This document shows positions 10,340 to 18,144 of a stretch of DNA of 64,000 nucleotides, piece after piece. The stretch is from Oscillospiraceae bacterium (lineage in GTDB: Bacteria; Bacillota; Clostridia; Oscillospirales; Ruminococcaceae). The stretch covers positions 1 through 64,000 of the forward strand of contig WRLG01000009.1 of the NCBI GenBank assembly GCA_009777725.1, written 5' to 3'. The number at the start of each line of letters is the position of its first letter. Within the stretch, counting starts at the first letter, position 1. A program made the translations under genes and the position numbers. Under the pieces are notes generated by a model. The model was not told the origin of the DNA. It worked only from the letters and a program-made list of their open reading frames with translations, and made no database searches.

Positions 10340-10556
10340 TGAAAAAACATTAAGGCATGAAACTTTCATTGGTCAGCATTTAGCAGAGCCTGCAAATAGC
10401 GACTACAAGTATAGAAGTAAATCGCCGAATGAAATATATCCGGGTTATTATGCCGAAATAGGACGTTCGGCACAAGACCTTATGTTTTTTACTCAAATCG
10501 CAGCAGAAATTTATGGTTTTCAAGATGAAATTTATTTTACACTTAAACGAAAATAA
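10329..10556 (+). CDS. Small unknown ORF, probably a gene remnant
   Basis: A 75-codon ORF overlapping the end of the DUF262 remnant in another frame. It contains YAEIGRSAQDLMFFTQIAAEIYGF and ends DEIYFTLKRK. I do not recognise a family. There is no clear ribosome binding site. The composition looks coding-like, and it lies among broken genes, so it is more likely the tail of a decayed protein than a working small gene. Confidence 0.35.
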   Translation: MSLFEKTLRHETFIGQHLAEPANSDYKYRSKSPNEIYPGYYAEIGRSAQDLMFFTQIAAEIYGFQDEIYFTLKRK

Positions 10557-10593
10557 ATAGCTAAGAATGATACTCCGAACAATAATTTTTTAG

Positions 10594-10698
10594 CTGTTGA
10601 ATAATTATAACGATTTGAACATAGATTCTCACAATCGTTATTCTACCGCATTAAATGCTTATTCAAGCTTTTTAAAATCTCAAGATATTGGCATATAG
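10594..10698 (+). pseudogene. Short coding tail in the decayed element
   Basis: An open stretch without a start codon encodes about 34 residues including DSHNRYSTALNAYSSFLKSQ, which looks like a real protein C-terminus. Nothing upstream continues it in frame. It probably belonged to a restriction-like or other accessory gene. No firm family can be named. Confidence 0.35.
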
Positions 10699-10756
10699 TG
10701 GGATGCAGACTGGATTTTACTCCAACCCATACCCCACCCGCTTCCCCTTCATAGGC

Positions 10757-11053
10757 TCACTCCGCCCCTTTATCCTCCCGCAAAACCCCCTCAATAACTT
10801 TTTCGTCTAAATCTGCTATATCAGAAATATTATTTTCAGTCAAAAATATCAGCATATTTGCTGCGTTCTTGACATTAGCAATATCTTGATAATGTTGCGA
10901 TTTTCCCGACTGCGACTGTTGTGATAAAATATCTTGAATAACATTCGCGAGCATAGGCTTTTCGGACTTTTGAGCTTCCACTCTTTTGCGCCGACAGGCA
11001 CAAAATGCCATCGACAGACCGCACAGTACCACAAAGACTTGCCTGTGGTACAT
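10757..11053 (-). pseudogene. Relaxase C-terminal remnant
   Basis: Residues from about 38 onward (ANVIQDILSQQSQSGKSQHY, then NAANMLIFLTENNISDIADL) resemble the C-terminal part of relaxases of Tn1549-like elements, where a short helix-rich segment follows an Asp-Ile-Gln-type motif. The first 30 residues (starting MYHRQVFVV, Cys-rich) do not fit a relaxase N-terminus, and the HUH nuclease domain of about 200 residues is missing. It lies 11 nt after a DUF3847-like gene, the normal gene order in such elements. I infer a large internal deletion. Confidence 0.55.
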
Positions 11054-11064
11054 AAGTGCGCCGT

Positions 11065-11355
11065 TTACTCCATCAACGGATTAAGGCTACCCGAAACGCT
11101 TTCCGCTTCGGCGGGTTCGGGCTTGTCGAGAACGACATTCAAGGCTTCGACAAGTACAGCTTTGAATTGCTCATTTGTGAGAGTATCGGCGTTTGCAATC
11201 AAGCTTTCTGCGATTACTCCACGCTCAATGAGCCGCTTAGTTCTCGCTTTACGCTCCTCGGATTTTTCCTTTTGAATAAGCTGTTTCCGCTTGTTTTCGA
11301 GTTGCCGGATTTGCTCCTTAACGCTGAGGCGTTTTTGGGTTTTTGTTTTTCTCAT
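11065..11355 (-). CDS. DUF3847-like mobile-element protein
   Basis: A 96-residue basic, charged coiled-coil protein (KEQIRQLENKRKQLIQKEKS, then EERKARTKRLIERG). It matches the DUF3847 proteins that sit directly before the relaxase gene in Tn1549-like conjugative elements. Helical throughout, with no membrane segment. The ATG is preceded by only a weak GAAAG site. It may be the last intact gene of the element on this side, since the relaxase after it is broken. Function unknown; a role in mobilisation is inferred from position. Confidence 0.65.
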   Translation of the reverse strand: MRKTKTQKRLSVKEQIRQLENKRKQLIQKEKSEERKARTKRLIERGVIAESLIANADTLTNEQFKAVLVEALNVVLDKPEPAEAESVSGSLNPLME

Positions 11356-11672
11356 GGTGGTGAGTTTCTTTCGTAATAAACTTAAGACGGCGAACCGTCT
11401 TGTGTATTTTTATTTGCTAATATTAGGGAGTTTCCCTGTGTGTGGGGGGTAGCAATGAACACAGAAAAAATTGCCACATACTCCGCCTTTTTCTCGACTG
11501 TCATTGTAGCCCGATACTTGTGATTTTTCTCTCGCTGTTTCGCTTTGTTGATTTCGATTTTTTCAAGATGAACTTTACGAACTCCGAAATCCTAAAAATT
11601 TGTAAAAAAATAAATTAACTATATACAAACCCGCAATTTTATGGTATAATATTGATATGTTTTTAAAATACA
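11356..11672. other. Intergenic stretch at the inner edge of the element
   Basis: No complete gene is visible. On the minus strand an open frame without a start (11410-11562, about 50 codons) encodes a cysteine-rich peptide with CGNFFCVHCYPP. A sigma-A-like promoter for the downstream transporter lies at 11622-11650. The change from element-like to chromosomal content falls in this interval. Confidence 0.5.
11622..11650 (+). promoter_or_regulatory. Promoter of the pxp operon
   Basis: TATACA (11622-11627) and TATAAT (11645-11650) are 17 bp apart. The -35 is weak, the -10 is perfect. Transcription would start near 11657, about 34 nt before the TTG start of the NRAMP-like gene. Confidence 0.55.
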
Positions 11673-11690
11673 GTGGGCGGAGGGTTTACA

Positions 11691-12896
11691 TTGGGGAATA
11701 AAAAGAGTGCGGCAGTAATGTTCAGCGCGGCGTTGCTTATGGCAACTTCTGCCGTAGGACCGGGGTTTTTAACCCAAACGGCAAATTTTACGGGGGAGCT
11801 TGGGGGAAGTTTCGGTTTTGTCATTTTAGTGGCGGCGGTGTTGGCTTTGGTCGTTCAGCTGAATATTTGGCGGGTGCTGTGCGTGTCGGGTCTGCGGGGG
11901 CAGGACGTTGCAAACAGTTTGTTGCCCGGGTTGGGATATTTTGTAAGTTTCCTTGTTGTAATCGGTGGAATTGTTTTTAACATAGGCAACGTCGGCGGCG
12001 GCGCGCTCGGCTTCAATGCTATGCTCGGTATACCCGAAACAATTGGCTTCTTTTTGACGGGCGGGTTAGCTATCGCCGTGTTTTTAATGAAAGATGCCTT
12101 AAAAGCTATGGACAGAATGGTTAAGGTGTTAGCGGGGGTTATGCTGGTGCTTATGTTCGTCGTCATTTTTGTTGTCCGCCCGCCTATGGGGACGGCAATC
12201 AAAGAGAGCGTATTGCCCGCCGTGCCGCCGGCGAACCTTTTCTTCCCCATAATAACTATTTTAGGGGGAACGGTCGGCGGCTACATAACTTTTGCAGGGG
12301 CACACAGGCTAATCGACTCCAAAGTAACCAAAGAGGAAAACCTGCCGCAGGTGAAGCAAACTGCCGTAATGGGTATCGGAATTGCAACTTTGGTGCGTGT
12401 GCTTTTGTTTTTAGCGGTATTCGGCGTGGTGGCGGCAGGTTATGCACTTGACCCCTCTAATCCCGCCGCCGATGCTTTCAAAATTGCTTTGGGGGAAATG
12501 GGCTATCGCTTTTTCGGCTTAGTGCTTTTTTCCGCCGCAATCACCTCTGTCGTCGGGGCGGCTTATACCTCGGTGTCTTTTCTGAAAACTTTCCATAGCT
12601 CAATTGCCAAAAACGAAAAATGGGTTATCTCCGCTTTTATTGCCTTTTCAACCATTGTAATGGCGGTTATCGGAAGACCTGCGACTTTATTGGTCGTCGC
12701 AGGTGCTTTCAACGGCTTGATTCTGCCTGTTACCCTCGGGGTCTGCCTTGTGGCTTCAAGAAATAAGCGGATTATGGGCAAGGATTATAAGCATCCCCTA
12801 TGGTTGTCGCTTGCAGGAATTGCGGTGCTTGCTTTAACGCTTTACTTAGGGATTCGGTCTTTTGAGGGGATAATAACGCTGTTTAAGGGCGGTTGA
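11691..12896 (+). CDS. NRAMP-family transporter of the 5-oxoprolinase cluster (YcsG-like)
   Basis: About 401 residues with roughly 10-11 hydrophobic membrane segments. The N-terminal SAVGPGFLTQTANFTGE is the place where NRAMP proteins bind their metal (DPGN in true Mn/Fe carriers). Here that motif is changed, as in the YcsG proteins found beside pxpABC in Bacillus. The substrate is unknown; transport of a metal or of 5-oxoproline has been suggested by gene context. I choose TTG at 11691 because GGAGGG stands 6 nt before it; an in-frame GTG at 11673 has no such site. First gene of the operon with pxpB, pxpC and pxpA. Confidence 0.8.
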   Translation: MGNKKSAAVMFSAALLMATSAVGPGFLTQTANFTGELGGSFGFVILVAAVLALVVQLNIWRVLCVSGLRGQDVANSLLPGLGYFVSFLVVIGGIVFNIGNVGGGALGFNAMLGIPETIGFFLTGGLAIAVFLMKDALKAMDRMVKVLAGVMLVLMFVVIFVVRPPMGTAIKESVLPAVPPANLFFPIITILGGTVGGYITFAGAHRLIDSKVTKEENLPQVKQTAVMGIGIATLVRVLLFLAVFGVVAAGYALDPSNPAADAFKIALGEMGYRFFGLVLFSAAITSVVGAAYTSVSFLKTFHSSIAKNEKWVISAFIAFSTIVMAVIGRPATLLVVAGAFNGLILPVTLGVCLVASRNKRIMGKDYKHPLWLSLAGIAVLALTLYLGIRSFEGIITLFKGG

Positions 12897-12913
12897 GATA
12901 GGTGGTATTAAAT

Positions 12914-13630
12914 ATGAAACAAACAGCAAAAATTTCAGCGGTGGGCGATTGTGCCGTACTTGTAGAATTAGGGAGCGAAATTTCCCCTGAAATTAACGCC
13001 CGTGTAATCAGCTTGGTGCAACTTATAAAGGAACAGCCTATCGAGGGTGCGGCTGATACGATTCCGACTTTTTGCTCCCTACTTGTTAACTACGACCCTC
13101 GTGTAATTTCCTATGAAAAAATATGCCGCCGCCTGTCGGATTTGGCTCGGCTTGATACACGAACCGATGAGAAATCGGCAAAGGTGTTTCAAATCCCCGT
13201 CTGTTACAGCGGGGATTATGCCCCCGATATAGAATATATTGCAGAGCGGGCAGGTTTGAGTGTACAAGAGGTTATAAAAATCCATTCGGGGCGGGATTAT
13301 TTGATTTATATGTTAGGGTTTATGCCGGGTTTCCCGTATTTGGGAGGCTTAGATGAGCGTATTCATACGCCTCGCCTTGAAGTCCCTCGTGTACAAATTC
13401 GTGCAGGGAGCGTGGGAATCGGCGGCACACAGACGGGCATTTACCCCTTAGATTCCCCCGGCGGCTGGCAACTTTTGGGGATGACTCCCCTCAAAACCTA
13501 CGACCCGACAAGGGAAAAACCCATACTCTTTGAGGCGGGGGATTACATACGGTTTGTACCTATTGAAAAATCGGAATTTGAGGAAATAAAGGCACGAGTA
13601 GATGACGGTTCTTATGAATACAGCTTCTGA
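12914..13630 (+). CDS. pxpB: 5-oxoprolinase subunit PxpB (KipI family)
   Basis: About 238 residues of the KipI/carboxyltransferase C-D family. Typical motifs are AVGDCAVLVELG at the start and LGFMPGFPYLGGL, RVQIRAGSVGIGGTQTGIYP and DSPGGWQLLG in the second half. With PxpA and PxpC it forms the prokaryotic ATP-dependent 5-oxoprolinase, which opens 5-oxo-L-proline to glutamate in the cytosol. ATG 12914 is taken because AGGTGG lies 8 nt before it; a GTG at 12902 overlaps that site. The stop is 14 nt before pxpC. Confidence 0.92.
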   Translation: MKQTAKISAVGDCAVLVELGSEISPEINARVISLVQLIKEQPIEGAADTIPTFCSLLVNYDPRVISYEKICRRLSDLARLDTRTDEKSAKVFQIPVCYSGDYAPDIEYIAERAGLSVQEVIKIHSGRDYLIYMLGFMPGFPYLGGLDERIHTPRLEVPRVQIRAGSVGIGGTQTGIYPLDSPGGWQLLGMTPLKTYDPTREKPILFEAGDYIRFVPIEKSEFEEIKARVDDGSYEYSF

Positions 13631-13644
13631 GAGAGGGTGAAAAT

Positions 13645-14661
13645 ATGGGAGTTCGTGTGCTTAAACCGGGGTTATTGACGACTATACAGGATTTGGGGCG
13701 TAACGGCTATCAAAGCCAAGGGTTTGGTGTTTCGGGCGTGATGGACAGGCGTTCTTTTACAATTGCCAATCTGTTGCTTGACAATCCGCAAGACGAGGCG
13801 GTTATTGAATTTACCCTAATCGGTCCGACGTTGGAGTTTACATCTGAAACAATCATAGCTGTCACCGGCGGCAATTTTCAGCCTATGGTTAATAAAAGAC
13901 CCATAAAAATGTATACGGCAATTTATATGAACAAGGGCGATATTTTGGAATTTGCGGGTTGTAAAACAGGTTGCCGAGGGTATATCGCTTTTTCAAGCTT
14001 TTTGAATGTCCCGCTTGTTATGGGGAGCCGCTCCACCAATATCAAATGCGGTATCGGCGGTTTTCAAGGGCGTAAATTGCGGGAGCGTGATTTAATTATT
14101 TTTCGGCAAAAGCGAAGATACCTGCCGCAATTTTTATCACGAAGCCTTGACATAAACGAATTTCAAAATCAAGAAGAAATTACATTGCGGGTAGTTTTAG
14201 GACCTCAAAACGACTACTTTACCGAAAAAGGAATTGAGACTTTTTTGAGCGGTGTCTATACTGTCTCGAAAGATTACGACCGTATGGGTTGCCGTTTGGA
14301 AGGACCGATGATTGAATCCAAAGGCGGCACGGATATTATTTCGGACGGAATTGCTTTCGGTTGCATACAAGTGCCGAGCGGCAAGCCGATTATTCTGTTG
14401 GCGGACAGGCAGACCACAGGCGGTTATGCCAAGATTGCAACAATAGCGTCTGTTGATATTCCGAAATTAGCACAGCAAAAGCCCGGTAACACCGTCCGCT
14501 TTACCGCAGTTACCGTAGAGGAAGCCGCAAAACTTATTTTGGACGAGGAAAGAGAATTTGAAAGCTTCAGAAATGAAATACGCAAACCTTGTGCGGAGGT
14601 TTTGACTTCAAGGTTGACGGCTAAAAGGCTGAGTAAGTTGTTTGTAAGGGCGGGAGATTAG
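13645..14661 (+). CDS. pxpC: 5-oxoprolinase subunit PxpC (KipA family)
   Basis: A 338-residue biotin-dependent carboxyltransferase-like protein of the KipA/PxpC family. Seen are LLTTIQDLGRNGYQSQGFGVSG at the N-terminus (shown in part: TIQDLGRNGYQ), GVMDRRSF, the central DYDRMGCRLEGP and the C-terminal ILLADRQTTGGYAKIA. It is the partner of PxpB in 5-oxoprolinase. The length fits the family. The gene lies 14 nt after pxpB with GAGAGGGTG before the ATG. The next gene, a degenerate biotin carboxylase-like one, begins 3 nt after the stop. Confidence 0.92.
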   Translation: MGVRVLKPGLLTTIQDLGRNGYQSQGFGVSGVMDRRSFTIANLLLDNPQDEAVIEFTLIGPTLEFTSETIIAVTGGNFQPMVNKRPIKMYTAIYMNKGDILEFAGCKTGCRGYIAFSSFLNVPLVMGSRSTNIKCGIGGFQGRKLRERDLIIFRQKRRYLPQFLSRSLDINEFQNQEEITLRVVLGPQNDYFTEKGIETFLSGVYTVSKDYDRMGCRLEGPMIESKGGTDIISDGIAFGCIQVPSGKPIILLADRQTTGGYAKIATIASVDIPKLAQQKPGNTVRFTAVTVEEAAKLILDEEREFESFRNEIRKPCAEVLTSRLTAKRLSKLFVRAGD

Positions 14662-14664
14662 GTC

Positions 14665-15711
14665 ATGTTTCAAAAAGTATTAGTAGCGAACCGCGGCGAA
14701 ATTGCCGTTCGGGTAATAAGAGCCTTGCGGGAAATGGGCATACGCAGTGTGGCGATTTACGCCAAAGAAGATGAACACAGTCTGCACGTTCAGTTGGCAG
14801 ACCAACGAGCTTGCATCGGCGATGATTTCACACATTACTTTAATAAAGAGCGAATTGTAACATCGGCTTTAGTCTTTGAGGCAAATGCGATTCATCCCGG
14901 TTGCGGCTTTCTTGCCGAAAGCCCCGATTTTGCATACCTTTGTGCTAAAAACAAAATAACATTTATCGGTCCCCCTGCCGGTGTACTTGAAAACCTAAAC
15001 GGCAAAACGAGCATTGACAATCTCAAAGGTTCACAACATATTGAAATACAACTAATCGCCGATAACCATGGGAACATCATAACCTCATGCGAACGCATCC
15101 ATACCATACGGCAAAAAGAACGAATACTTTTGTCGGAATCCCCATCTCCTGCCATAAGCCCCGCAATGAGGAAAGCCTTAGAAGAAGCGGCGGCAGTCGC
15201 CGCTCGAGAAACAGGGTACATAAATGCGGGAACGGCAAAGTTCGTTTTAGATGATGAGGGAAATTTTGAGCTTTCAAAAATAAAACCCTGTATTCAAGCG
15301 GGGCATGGAATTACCGAAATGGTAATGGGCATGGATTTGGCAATTGAGCAGATTCGGGTTGCCGCAGGGGAAAGCCTCAATCTTTTTTCCGATGTAAAAA
15401 TGACGGGGCACGCTATGGAATGTAGGATTTATCCCGAACCAACGGTTCGCGGCTTGGGGCGGACATTCTGCAAGGTAACGAATATGCACCTGCCGTCGGG
15501 TAACGGAATTCGAGTAGATACGGCGTTGTACACGGGCTGTGAAATTTCGCACGATTGCAACGAACCGATTGCCCAAATCTTGGTTCATGCCCCTACACGC
15601 AAACGTGCCGCCGCAAAAATGCGTTCGACGTTGGACGAAACAGTTATTTTGGGAGTAGACACAAATTTAGATTTTCTGTTCCAAACAGCAAAAGCCATTG
15701 AAAGTGAGTAA
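14665..15711 (+). CDS. Biotin carboxylase-like protein (AccC family), degenerate
   Basis: A 348-residue AccC-family protein, about 100 residues short. The N-terminal domain is good ([20 protein letters not shown]). After GKTSIDN near residue 117 the sequence jumps to GSQHIEIQL, so the ATP-grasp glycine-rich loop and both ATP lysines are gone. Where E. coli AccC has the metal and bicarbonate motif IEMNTRIQVEHP, this protein has [13 protein letters not shown]288, N290, R292 and E296 are all replaced, as is E276 (lysine here). The frame is nevertheless intact and lies tightly between pxpC and pxpA. No biotin carrier gene is present. It cannot be an active carboxylase; it is either a decaying gene or a structural or regulatory partner. 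Confidence 0.85.
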   Translation: MFQKVLVANRGEIAVRVIRALREMGIRSVAIYAKEDEHSLHVQLADQRACIGDDFTHYFNKERIVTSALVFEANAIHPGCGFLAESPDFAYLCAKNKITFIGPPAGVLENLNGKTSIDNLKGSQHIEIQLIADNHGNIITSCERIHTIRQKERILLSESPSPAISPAMRKALEEAAAVAARETGYINAGTAKFVLDDEGNFELSKIKPCIQAGHGITEMVMGMDLAIEQIRVAAGESLNLFSDVKMTGHAMECRIYPEPTVRGLGRTFCKVTNMHLPSGNGIRVDTALYTGCEISHDCNEPIAQILVHAPTRKRAAAKMRSTLDETVILGVDTNLDFLFQTAKAIESE

Positions 15712-15716
15712 TTAAT

Positions 15717-16475
15717 ATGAGATTTAGAATAGATTTAAACAGCGATTTGGGGGAAAGCTTCGGTGCATATTCCATAGGAATGGACGAAAAAATAATACCG
15801 CTGATTTCCTCTGCAAACGTCGCCTGCGGCTTCCATGCCTCCGACCCGCTGGTCATGGCAAAAACAATCGCACTTGCAAAAGCGGCGGGAATACAAATAG
15901 GAGCACACCCGGGTTTCCCCGATTTACAAGGCTTCGGCAGGCGAAACTTAAGCCTTAGTTTGGAAGAAGCTAAGGCGTATACATTGTATCAAATTTCGGC
16001 TTTGGCTGGAATGTGCAAAGCGCAAGGTGTCAAGCTTCGTCACGTCAAAGCACACGGCGCGCTTTACAACATGGCGGCGGCTGACTTCGCTTTATCAAAA
16101 GCTATATGCGAGGCGGCGGCGGCTTTTGACAGCGGTCTAATCATCTTGGGATTATCGGGAAGCGAAACCATTCGGGCGGCAAATGCTTGCGGGCTTAAAG
16201 CGGCACAAGAGGTCTTTGCCGACCGGGGCTATGAGGAAAACGGCACTTTAGTCGCCCGCAACAAGGACGGTGCATTTATTCATGATGAAAACGAGGCTGT
16301 ATCACGGGTCGTCCGCATAATCAAAGAGGGTTTAGTCAAATCGGTTAACGGCGTTGACATTCCGCTCAAAGCCGATTCCGTTTGTGTTCACGGTGACGGG
16401 GTTCAAGCTTTGCTGTTTGTGGAAAAAATACGGGCGGCGTTTAGTGAAGAGGGGATTGAGATTTGGGGGTTATGA
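15717..16475 (+). CDS. pxpA: 5-oxoprolinase subunit PxpA (LamB/YcsF family)
   Basis: A 252-residue protein with all family hallmarks: [11 protein letters not shown] near the start, [45 protein letters not shown] and a C-terminal CVHGDG. The conserved Asp and His residues of the TIM-barrel-like active site are present. It is the subunit of cytosolic 5-oxoprolinase that is thought to act first on 5-oxoproline. The ATG lies 5 nt after the preceding stop, making it the last gene of the operon. No classical terminator follows; a long palindrome lies at 16539-16592. Confidence 0.93.
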   Translation: MRFRIDLNSDLGESFGAYSIGMDEKIIPLISSANVACGFHASDPLVMAKTIALAKAAGIQIGAHPGFPDLQGFGRRNLSLSLEEAKAYTLYQISALAGMCKAQGVKLRHVKAHGALYNMAAADFALSKAICEAAAAFDSGLIILGLSGSETIRAANACGLKAAQEVFADRGYEENGTLVARNKDGAFIHDENEAVSRVVRIIKEGLVKSVNGVDIPLKADSVCVHGDGVQALLFVEKIRAAFSEEGIEIWGL

Positions 16476-16538
16476 AGATATTTTCATTATCCATATTATC
16501 ACGAGTATTCTAAAGACGTCCCCTCTTATTTAAAATTC

Positions 16539-16592
16539 AGGAGTGTTGACAAAACAATTATGATGTGATATACTTGTTTTGTCAACACTCCT
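16539..16592. promoter_or_regulatory. Perfect 19-bp palindrome carrying two opposed promoters
   Basis: The 19-bp arms 16539-16557 and 16574-16592 are exact inverted repeats around a 16-nt spacer. Plus strand: TTGACA (16546-16551), 17 bp, TATACT (16569-16574). Minus strand: TTGACA (16585-16580), 17 bp, CATAAT (16562-16557). The layout looks like a two-way promoter with an operator, as found for TetR-like regulators. No gene reads out of it on either side: pxpA faces it on the left and a tRNA on the right. As a hairpin it lacks a U-tract. Confidence 0.55.
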
Positions 16593-16613
16593 AAAATAAT
16601 ATCGGTATCTTAT

Positions 16614-16689
16614 TGGTGGAGCATAGGGGGTTCGAACCCCTGACCTCTTGACTGCCAGTCAAACGCGCTCCCAACTGCGCCAATGCCCC
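16614..16689 (-). tRNA. tRNA-Ala (anticodon GGC)
   Basis: A 76-nt cloverleaf on the minus strand. The acceptor arm is GGGGCAT/ATGCTCC with the alanine identity pair G3-U70, the D arm closes with GCGC/GCGC, the anticodon loop is CTGGCAG (anticodon GGC), the T arm is AGGGG-TTCGAAC-CCCCT, and CCA is encoded. It begins 6 nt after the stop codon of the membrane protein gene upstream, so the two may share a transcript. Confidence 0.95.
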
Positions 16690-16695
16690 AAATCC

Positions 16696-17436
16696 TCACG
16701 GTCTGAATACTCTGGTGTTTTTTTGCACATATTTATCGCTGATTCTGTTTCTCTTCACAGCTTTGCTTGCTGTTTCAAGCATTTCGCGCCGAAATGCTTC
16801 TCGGCGGCTCTCCCTCTCCTTTATTTTTCCGGAGCATATAGCTATCCTTTTGGCTATCCTTTCCCCGCGAGTATAAAAATCGTTAATTTCAATTTTTGTT
16901 ACATCCTCGCCGCCGTTATCGTCATACCACCAATGTGCAAAATCTATACCGTCCTCCGTGCACGAATATCTCAGCCAATCGGAATTCTGATTAAAATAAC
17001 GGGCTTTGGAAATTATAATTATACGCTCCCTCATGTAGATTACCTCTTCAATATCGCGGAGGTTTACAATCCACATTTTTTTGTAATAAACCGCTTCCCC
17101 TTGCTGAACGCGAGTTTGATTATGCTGTGAAATCACCATTACCGCATCGCTTATTTCAATATACGTGTTTGCTTTATGCCCTGTTATCCTTGCGCCGGAT
17201 ATTAATGAGCCTATTAAGCATACGATAAAGCTGTAAGCAATAGCCGCATAGGAGGAGTAAAATATGGCGCGGTAAAGCATTGCCGGTGGCTCGGCACTTA
17301 ACAGTACGACAAATATAATCACTACCGCAAAAGCCGACACCATAACGCATAACGATGGCAGGTTAAACCAAAAAAGCCTGCGGTTATGCTTTGCGGCAAG
17401 GGTTTTTTCATTTATTCTGAAAGTTTTTCGCACCAT
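16696..17436 (-). CDS. Membrane protein of unknown function
   Basis: About 246 residues. Two hydrophobic segments lie near residues 25-50 and 60-85, then a soluble domain with a PH-like alternation of strands (YIEISDAVMVIS, then IIIISKARYF) and a basic, Arg-rich C-terminal helix. I do not recognise a named family; small two-helix proteins with a following YcxB/PH-like domain look similar. ATG 17436 is preferred because TGGAG stands 6 nt upstream; a longer frame begins at 17463. It is followed directly by tRNA-Ala and is read away from the stn genes. Confidence 0.7.
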   Translation of the reverse strand: MVRKTFRINEKTLAAKHNRRLFWFNLPSLCVMVSAFAVVIIFVVLLSAEPPAMLYRAIFYSSYAAIAYSFIVCLIGSLISGARITGHKANTYIEISDAVMVISQHNQTRVQQGEAVYYKKMWIVNLRDIEEVIYMRERIIIISKARYFNQNSDWLRYSCTEDGIDFAHWWYDDNGGEDVTKIEINDFYTRGERIAKRIAICSGKIKERESRREAFRREMLETASKAVKRNRISDKYVQKNTRVFRP

Positions 17437-17563
17437 GACCACTCCATATTTACAGTATACCATATTTTAACGCCGCAGTCAATATATATATTAAATTTTT
17501 TTGCCGTTAAATATTATTTTTTTGCACCGTAACAAATATCACGCGGCAACAGCAAAATTTTGC

Positions 17564-17593
17564 TTGACAACAAATCCATATAAATGTTATAAT
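17564..17593 (+). promoter_or_regulatory. Promoter of the stn genes
   Basis: TTGACA (17564-17569) and TATAAT (17588-17593) are 18 bp apart. Both hexamers are perfect. Transcription would start near 17600, about 25 nt before the chosen stnC start. Confidence 0.75.
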
Positions 17594-17625
17594 AACATAA
17601 GCAAATGAAAGCGAGGTTTTATTAT

Positions 17626-18144
17626 ATGAACTGCAATTGTAACGCTCACCAAGAGCCCCGTAGTGAGAATTTGTCCGTAGATGCCGGCTTAATTGAGCAG
17701 GAGCTTATAAAATACGCCGACATTAAAGGCGGTTTAATCACCGTCCTCCAAAAAGCGCAGGAAACCTACGGCTGGTTGCCATCTGACCTTTTAGAGTACA
17801 TCGCCGGGCGAATGGGTGTCGGGCTTGCTAAAGTAATCGGCGTTGTTACTTTTTATACGCAGTTTAGAACCAAGCCCGTAGGGAAAAATCTTATTCTGCT
17901 CTGCCAAGGGACGGCTTGCCATGTCAACGGCTCGTCTGACATTGAAGAAGCAATTAGGGACTATTTGGAGGTTGAGGAAGGCGAAATCTCCGAAAACGGC
18001 TTGTTTACTTATAATAACGTCGCCTGTCTCGGTTGTTGCAGCTTGTCGCCCGCTATGATGGTCGGGGGTAAGACCTACGGCAATTTAACAAAGGAAAGCA
18101 CGGTTAAAATACTTAAAGAAATTGAAAAGGAGAGTTCCCGATGA
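17626..18144 (+). CDS. stnC: NuoE-like 2Fe-2S subunit, probably StnC
   Basis: About 172 residues of the 24-kDa NADH dehydrogenase (NuoE/HydC) family. The fold ends in a thioredoxin-like domain whose four cysteines sit in LCQGTACHVNG and ACLGCC, binding one 2Fe-2S cluster. An N-terminal helical bundle (GLITVLQKAQETYGWLP) is typical. ATG 17626 is chosen over ATG 17605, which overlaps the GCGAGG site. The stop overlaps the next start (ATGAG). With the NuoF-like and NfnB-like genes it would form a cytosolic, flavin-based electron-bifurcating transhydrogenase of the Sporomusa Stn type; the complex assignment is by gene content. Confidence 0.82.
   Translation: MNCNCNAHQEPRSENLSVDAGLIEQELIKYADIKGGLITVLQKAQETYGWLPSDLLEYIAGRMGVGLAKVIGVVTFYTQFRTKPVGKNLILLCQGTACHVNGSSDIEEAIRDYLEVEEGEISENGLFTYNNVACLGCCSLSPAMMVGGKTYGNLTKESTVKILKEIEKESSR

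Noticed and set aside
14665..15711. Functional acetyl-CoA carboxylase subunit
   Set aside because: The ATP-binding loop is missing, the catalytic residues are replaced, and no biotin carrier or carboxyltransferase of fatty acid synthesis is nearby.
16540..16592. Reading the palindrome as a simple Rho-independent terminator
   Set aside because: The stem is perfect but AT-rich and no T-run follows on either strand; the promoter-like elements fit better, so it was reported as a regulatory palindrome.
16648..17130. Plus-strand ORF of 160 codons over the tRNA and membrane gene
   Set aside because: It overlaps the tRNA and runs opposite a better gene with a ribosome binding site and membrane helices.
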